NCBI GenBank assembly: GCA_903821805.1
Contig: CAIJNA010000056.1
Coordinates: 1 to 7,289 of the forward strand
DNA from: an uncultured Campylobacterota bacterium
Lineage (GTDB): Bacteria; Campylobacterota; Campylobacteria; Campylobacterales; Arcobacteraceae
Length of the DNA stretch: 7,289 nucleotides
Direction of reading: 5' to 3'
The notes under the pieces are model-generated. The model searched no databases. It saw only the letters and a list, made by a program, of their open reading frames with translations, and was not told the DNA's origin. The translations under genes and the position numbers were made by a program. Shown piece by piece: positions 4,699 through 7,289 of this stretch. Each line of letters starts with the position of its first letter. The stretch's first letter is position 1.

Positions 4699-6750
4699 AT
4701 GCCTTTAAAAAATTTAAATCAAGAACAATACAATTCAGCAACATCAAAAGCCTCTAAAAATCTAACAATTGCAAGCGCAGGCACTGGTAAAACATCAACT
4801 ATTGTTGGTAGAATAGCACATCTTTTGCAAAACAATATACCACCTAACCAAATATTACTTTTAACTTTTACCAATAAAGCATCTTCGGAAATGATTAGCC
4901 GTGTTGCAAATCTTTTTGGTGATGAAATAGCTTCCCAAATAGTTTCTGGAACATTTCATAGCGTGAGCTACAAACTTATGAAATCATTAGGAATGCAAGT
5001 TGCTCTAAAAAGACCAAATGAGCTAAAGACACTTTTTAAATCACTTTATGAAAAACGAATTTTTTCAAATAATGGTGAGACTACGCCTTACGACAGTAAT
5101 TATCTTTATGATATATATTCACTTTTTTTAAATAGCTCTGATGGTGAAGATTTTGAAACATGGATTGCTAATAAAAATATTGCTCATAGATCATACGCAG
5201 TAATTTATCAAGATTTATTTGATGAATTTGATAAACTAAAAGAAGAACACGGGTATGTAAATTTTGACGATCTTCTTTTGAATATGCTAGAAATTCAAAA
5301 AACAAACAATTTTAATTTTTATGAAATTTTGGTCGATGAATATCAAGACACAAATCCTTTGCAAGGCAAACTGTTGGATGGATTTAAGTCAAAGAATCTA
5401 TTTTGTGTTGGAGATTACGATCAATCGATTTATGCTTTTAATGGAAGTGATATTGGTATTATTTCATCATTTCACGACAGATACTTGGGGAGTGAAATTC
5501 ATACATTAACAAAAAATTATCGTTCCACTAAACCTATACTTGATCTTGCAAATAAAGTAATAAATTTTAATGAAAGAATTTATGATAAAAAACTTGAAGT
5601 TGTACGAACAAATATAATGCATCATCCAATGCTTTTGCAATTTGATGAACTCTATGGTCAGTATGAATATATTGCGGAAAATATCCAAAAATCATCAACG
5701 CCTCATAGTGATATAGCAGTCATCTATAGAAATAATTCTAGTGCAGATGGAATTGAAGCAAACCTTCGAGATCTTGGAATTAAATCAAAAAGAAAAGGTG
5801 GACATAGTTTTTTTGATAGTAAAGAGATTAAACTTGTTCTTGATATGCTGATATTACTTACAAATCCAAATGATATGATGGCATTCATTCATGTTGTAGA
5901 ATATGGAAAAAATATTGGGAAAAGTGTTGCAAAAGATATTTTTGATGCTTTAATTTTGCTTGGTGATGGCGATTTATACAAAGGATTAACACATCCAAAT
6001 GATGAAAAAACACCTTATCGAAGCACTAAAACGACAAATATTCAACTAGGACTTTTCGATGATTTTGTTGAAATGGGAAGTTTAGCAAAATTTAAAAATT
6101 CCGGATTTAGTGAAAGTTTTTTGGGAAATCAATTCTTGAAGCATCCAAAATTAACAATAGAAAGTGGAGAGTTTTTGTATCAATTTTATAATCTTTTTAA
6201 AGAATTAAAGAGAATGAGTAATCCAGCAAATTTAATCGATCATGTTAAAAAAAGTAAGTTGTTTGTGAGCGCTATTGATAGCTTGGCTACCCAAAGAGCC
6301 AAACAAAAAGATGGAACTATTCATGAGGGAATAAAAACAACCGCAATCTTTAAGGCGAACAGAAAAGTTGAAACACTAAAACAATTATCACACAAACATA
6401 CAAATATTAAGAATTTTATAAATGCAATGGTTCTTGGTGGTGGTGAACTTAGTGAAGGTGAGGGCGTAAATCTTTTATCTATTCATGCCAGTAAAGGTTT
6501 GGAATTCAAAGAGGTATATGTAATAGATTTGATGGATGGAAGATTTCCTAATCGTACTTTAATGAGTAAAGGCGGAAGTTTAGAAGAAGAGAGACGACTT
6601 TTCTATGTTGCAGTTACTAGAGCTAAGGATATTTTATATCTAAGTTATGCCAAATATGATAGAATTAAAAAGCAAGATTTCGTGTATAGTCCATTTTTGG
6701 TTGAATCAGGACTTGTCAAAAAAGAAGACAAATCAGACAATGAAAAATAG
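4699..6750 (+). CDS. UvrD/Rep/PcrA-type SF1A DNA helicase
   Basis: This 683-residue protein is an ATP-dependent 3'-5' DNA helicase or translocase of the UvrD/Rep/PcrA family, slightly shorter than the usual 700-720 residues. Motifs occur in order: Q motif LNQEQ (6-10), Walker A SAGTGKT (26-32), motif Ia TFTNKAS (56-62), Ib GTFHS (84-88), Walker B LVDEYQDT (211-218), III VGDYDQSIYAFNGS (237-250), IV NYRS (273-276), V LLSIHASKGLEF (592-603) and VI EERRLFYVAVTRAK (629-642). All catalytic residues look intact. DEYQD replaces the commoner DEFQD, a conservative change. Such enzymes act in nucleotide-excision and mismatch repair, replication restart and removal of RecA filaments. Whether this is the UvrD or the Rep/PcrA equivalent cannot be told from sequence alone. 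The start ATG lacks a Shine-Dalgarno and follows a -10-like box closely. The next gene begins 49 bases downstream with no clear terminator between them. Confidence 0.93.
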   Translation: MPLKNLNQEQYNSATSKASKNLTIASAGTGKTSTIVGRIAHLLQNNIPPNQILLLTFTNKASSEMISRVANLFGDEIASQIVSGTFHSVSYKLMKSLGMQVALKRPNELKTLFKSLYEKRIFSNNGETTPYDSNYLYDIYSLFLNSSDGEDFETWIANKNIAHRSYAVIYQDLFDEFDKLKEEHGYVNFDDLLLNMLEIQKTNNFNFYEILVDEYQDTNPLQGKLLDGFKSKNLFCVGDYDQSIYAFNGSDIGIISSFHDRYLGSEIHTLTKNYRSTKPILDLANKVINFNERIYDKKLEVVRTNIMHHPMLLQFDELYGQYEYIAENIQKSSTPHSDIAVIYRNNSSADGIEANLRDLGIKSKRKGGHSFFDSKEIKLVLDMLILLTNPNDMMAFIHVVEYGKNIGKSVAKDIFDALILLGDGDLYKGLTHPNDEKTPYRSTKTTNIQLGLFDDFVEMGSLAKFKNSGFSESFLGNQFLKHPKLTIESGEFLYQFYNLFKELKRMSNPANLIDHVKKSKLFVSAIDSLATQRAKQKDGTIHEGIKTTAIFKANRKVETLKQLSHKHTNIKNFINAMVLGGGELSEGEGVNLLSIHASKGLEFKEVYVIDLMDGRFPNRTLMSKGGSLEEERRLFYVAVTRAKDILYLSYAKYDRIKKQDFVYSPFLVESGLVKKEDKSDNEK

Positions 6751-6799
6751 AAGAAAACATCAAACAAGTAAAATAAAATACAAATAAAAAGGCAAAATA

Positions 6800-7288
6800 A
6801 TGATCGCAAATATTAAAAGAATTATCATATCTTATATCTACATTATCTCAAACCAACCAGTAAAATTACAAGAATTATTAAGTGCCAATCAACTACATAT
6901 TGAAGGAATACACCTTGATGGAGATAAGCTAGGCTTTAGGTTAAAACTCGGGCGAGCTTACCTTGTATTTTTATTTATTATTAATATTGCATTACTTCCT
7001 ATTTCTCTTGGTGGACATGTGATATTTAGAATGGCTGATTGTCACTTGTCTATATTTATAGCTATTTTTATGACAGGAATTATTTTTGCTTCATTTGGGA
7101 TATTCAAAGATTGGCTTACTGATGAGGTTGCAAAAACAAGAATTAAAAAAATGTGGAGCTTGCATTTTCCACTTTTTGATTACGAAGAATACAATCTTGA
7201 AATAAATCAGATTTACATAAAATCTTTGGAAGAAAATATTAAAAGACAAGACCTTGAAAGATATATAATAGATAACTTATCTCAGTAG
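6800..7288 (+). CDS. Unrecognised membrane protein with two helices
   Basis: I do not recognise this 162-residue protein. Its N-terminal 50 residues are amphipathic and rich in I and Y. Two hydrophobic helices follow (about 53-75 and 82-104), with a short turn containing R77, D80 and C81. The C-terminal third (105-162) is charged, lysine- and glutamate-rich and likely cytoplasmic. No enzyme motif is visible. The reading frame is complete: TAG at 7286-7288 ends it one base before the window edge. AAAAGG at 6787-6792, seven bases before the ATG, supports the start. It follows the helicase in the same direction with a 49-base gap and may be cotranscribed with it, but nothing in the sequence suggests a shared function. 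Confidence 0.7.
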   Translation: MIANIKRIIISYIYIISNQPVKLQELLSANQLHIEGIHLDGDKLGFRLKLGRAYLVFLFIINIALLPISLGGHVIFRMADCHLSIFIAIFMTGIIFASFGIFKDWLTDEVAKTRIKKMWSLHFPLFDYEEYNLEINQIYIKSLEENIKRQDLERYIIDNLSQ

Positions 7289-7289
7289 A

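Noticed and set aside
7190..7289. Last gene truncated by the window edge
   Set aside because: An in-frame TAG stop is visible at 7286-7288, so the gene is complete.
1..7289. CRISPR array, insertion sequence, tRNA or phage remnant
   Set aside because: No regularly spaced repeats, terminal inverted repeats with a transposase, or tRNA-like cloverleaf were found. The genes are ordinary chromosomal ones with similar base composition throughout.

Overview
The window is strongly AT-rich and codes densely on both strands. It carries a periplasmic thiosulfate-oxidation (Sox) gene, soxB, beside NosL-family proteins and a thioredoxin-fold protein. Base composition, A-rich ribosome-binding regions, TAAAAT/TATAAT-type -10 boxes and this gene mix point to a sulfur-oxidising member of the Campylobacterota (former Epsilonproteobacteria), such as an Arcobacter- or Sulfurimonas-like organism. 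The genus cannot be fixed from this sequence alone.

Layout: (1) 47-1822, soxB, a Tat-exported dinuclear-metal thiosulfohydrolase with all expected motifs. (2) 1823-1963, a spacer with a strong hairpin followed by a T-rich run, which is either the soxB terminator or a leader structure for the next genes. (3) 1964-3659, two adjacent exported NosL-family genes, 13 bp apart. The first is a NosL domain plus a C-terminal helix segment that resembles the end of a cytochrome c but has no haem site. The second has a decayed NosL domain, the same haem-less tail segment, then an intact NosL domain. (4) 3651-3717, a long AT hairpin overlapping the stop codon, an 11-bp-periodic direct repeat and a -10-like box. 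(5) 3786-4115, a small DUF2628-like membrane protein. (6) 4607-4131 on the minus strand, a periplasmic thioredoxin-fold protein with a CPYC active site, convergent with the previous gene. (7) A 91-bp divergent promoter region. (8) 4699-6750, a UvrD/Rep/PcrA-type SF1A helicase that may have a leaderless start. (9) 6800-7288, an unrecognised two-helix membrane protein, complete to its stop codon at the window edge.

The first half looks like the end of a Sox locus. SoxB hydrolyses the sulfone group from the SoxYZ-bound sulfur substrate. The thioredoxin-fold protein could keep periplasmic thiols (for example the SoxY cysteine) reduced, in the way SoxW/SoxS-type proteins are thought to. The NosL-like pair could handle a metal or thiol in the periplasm. 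No nos genes are visible here, so a role in N2O reductase maturation is not supported by context. The helicase and the last membrane protein look like unrelated housekeeping genes.

The least ordinary element is the NosL pair with haem-less cytochrome-like tails, one copy of which has lost its metal-binding residues. No phage, transposon, CRISPR, tRNA or rRNA feature was seen.
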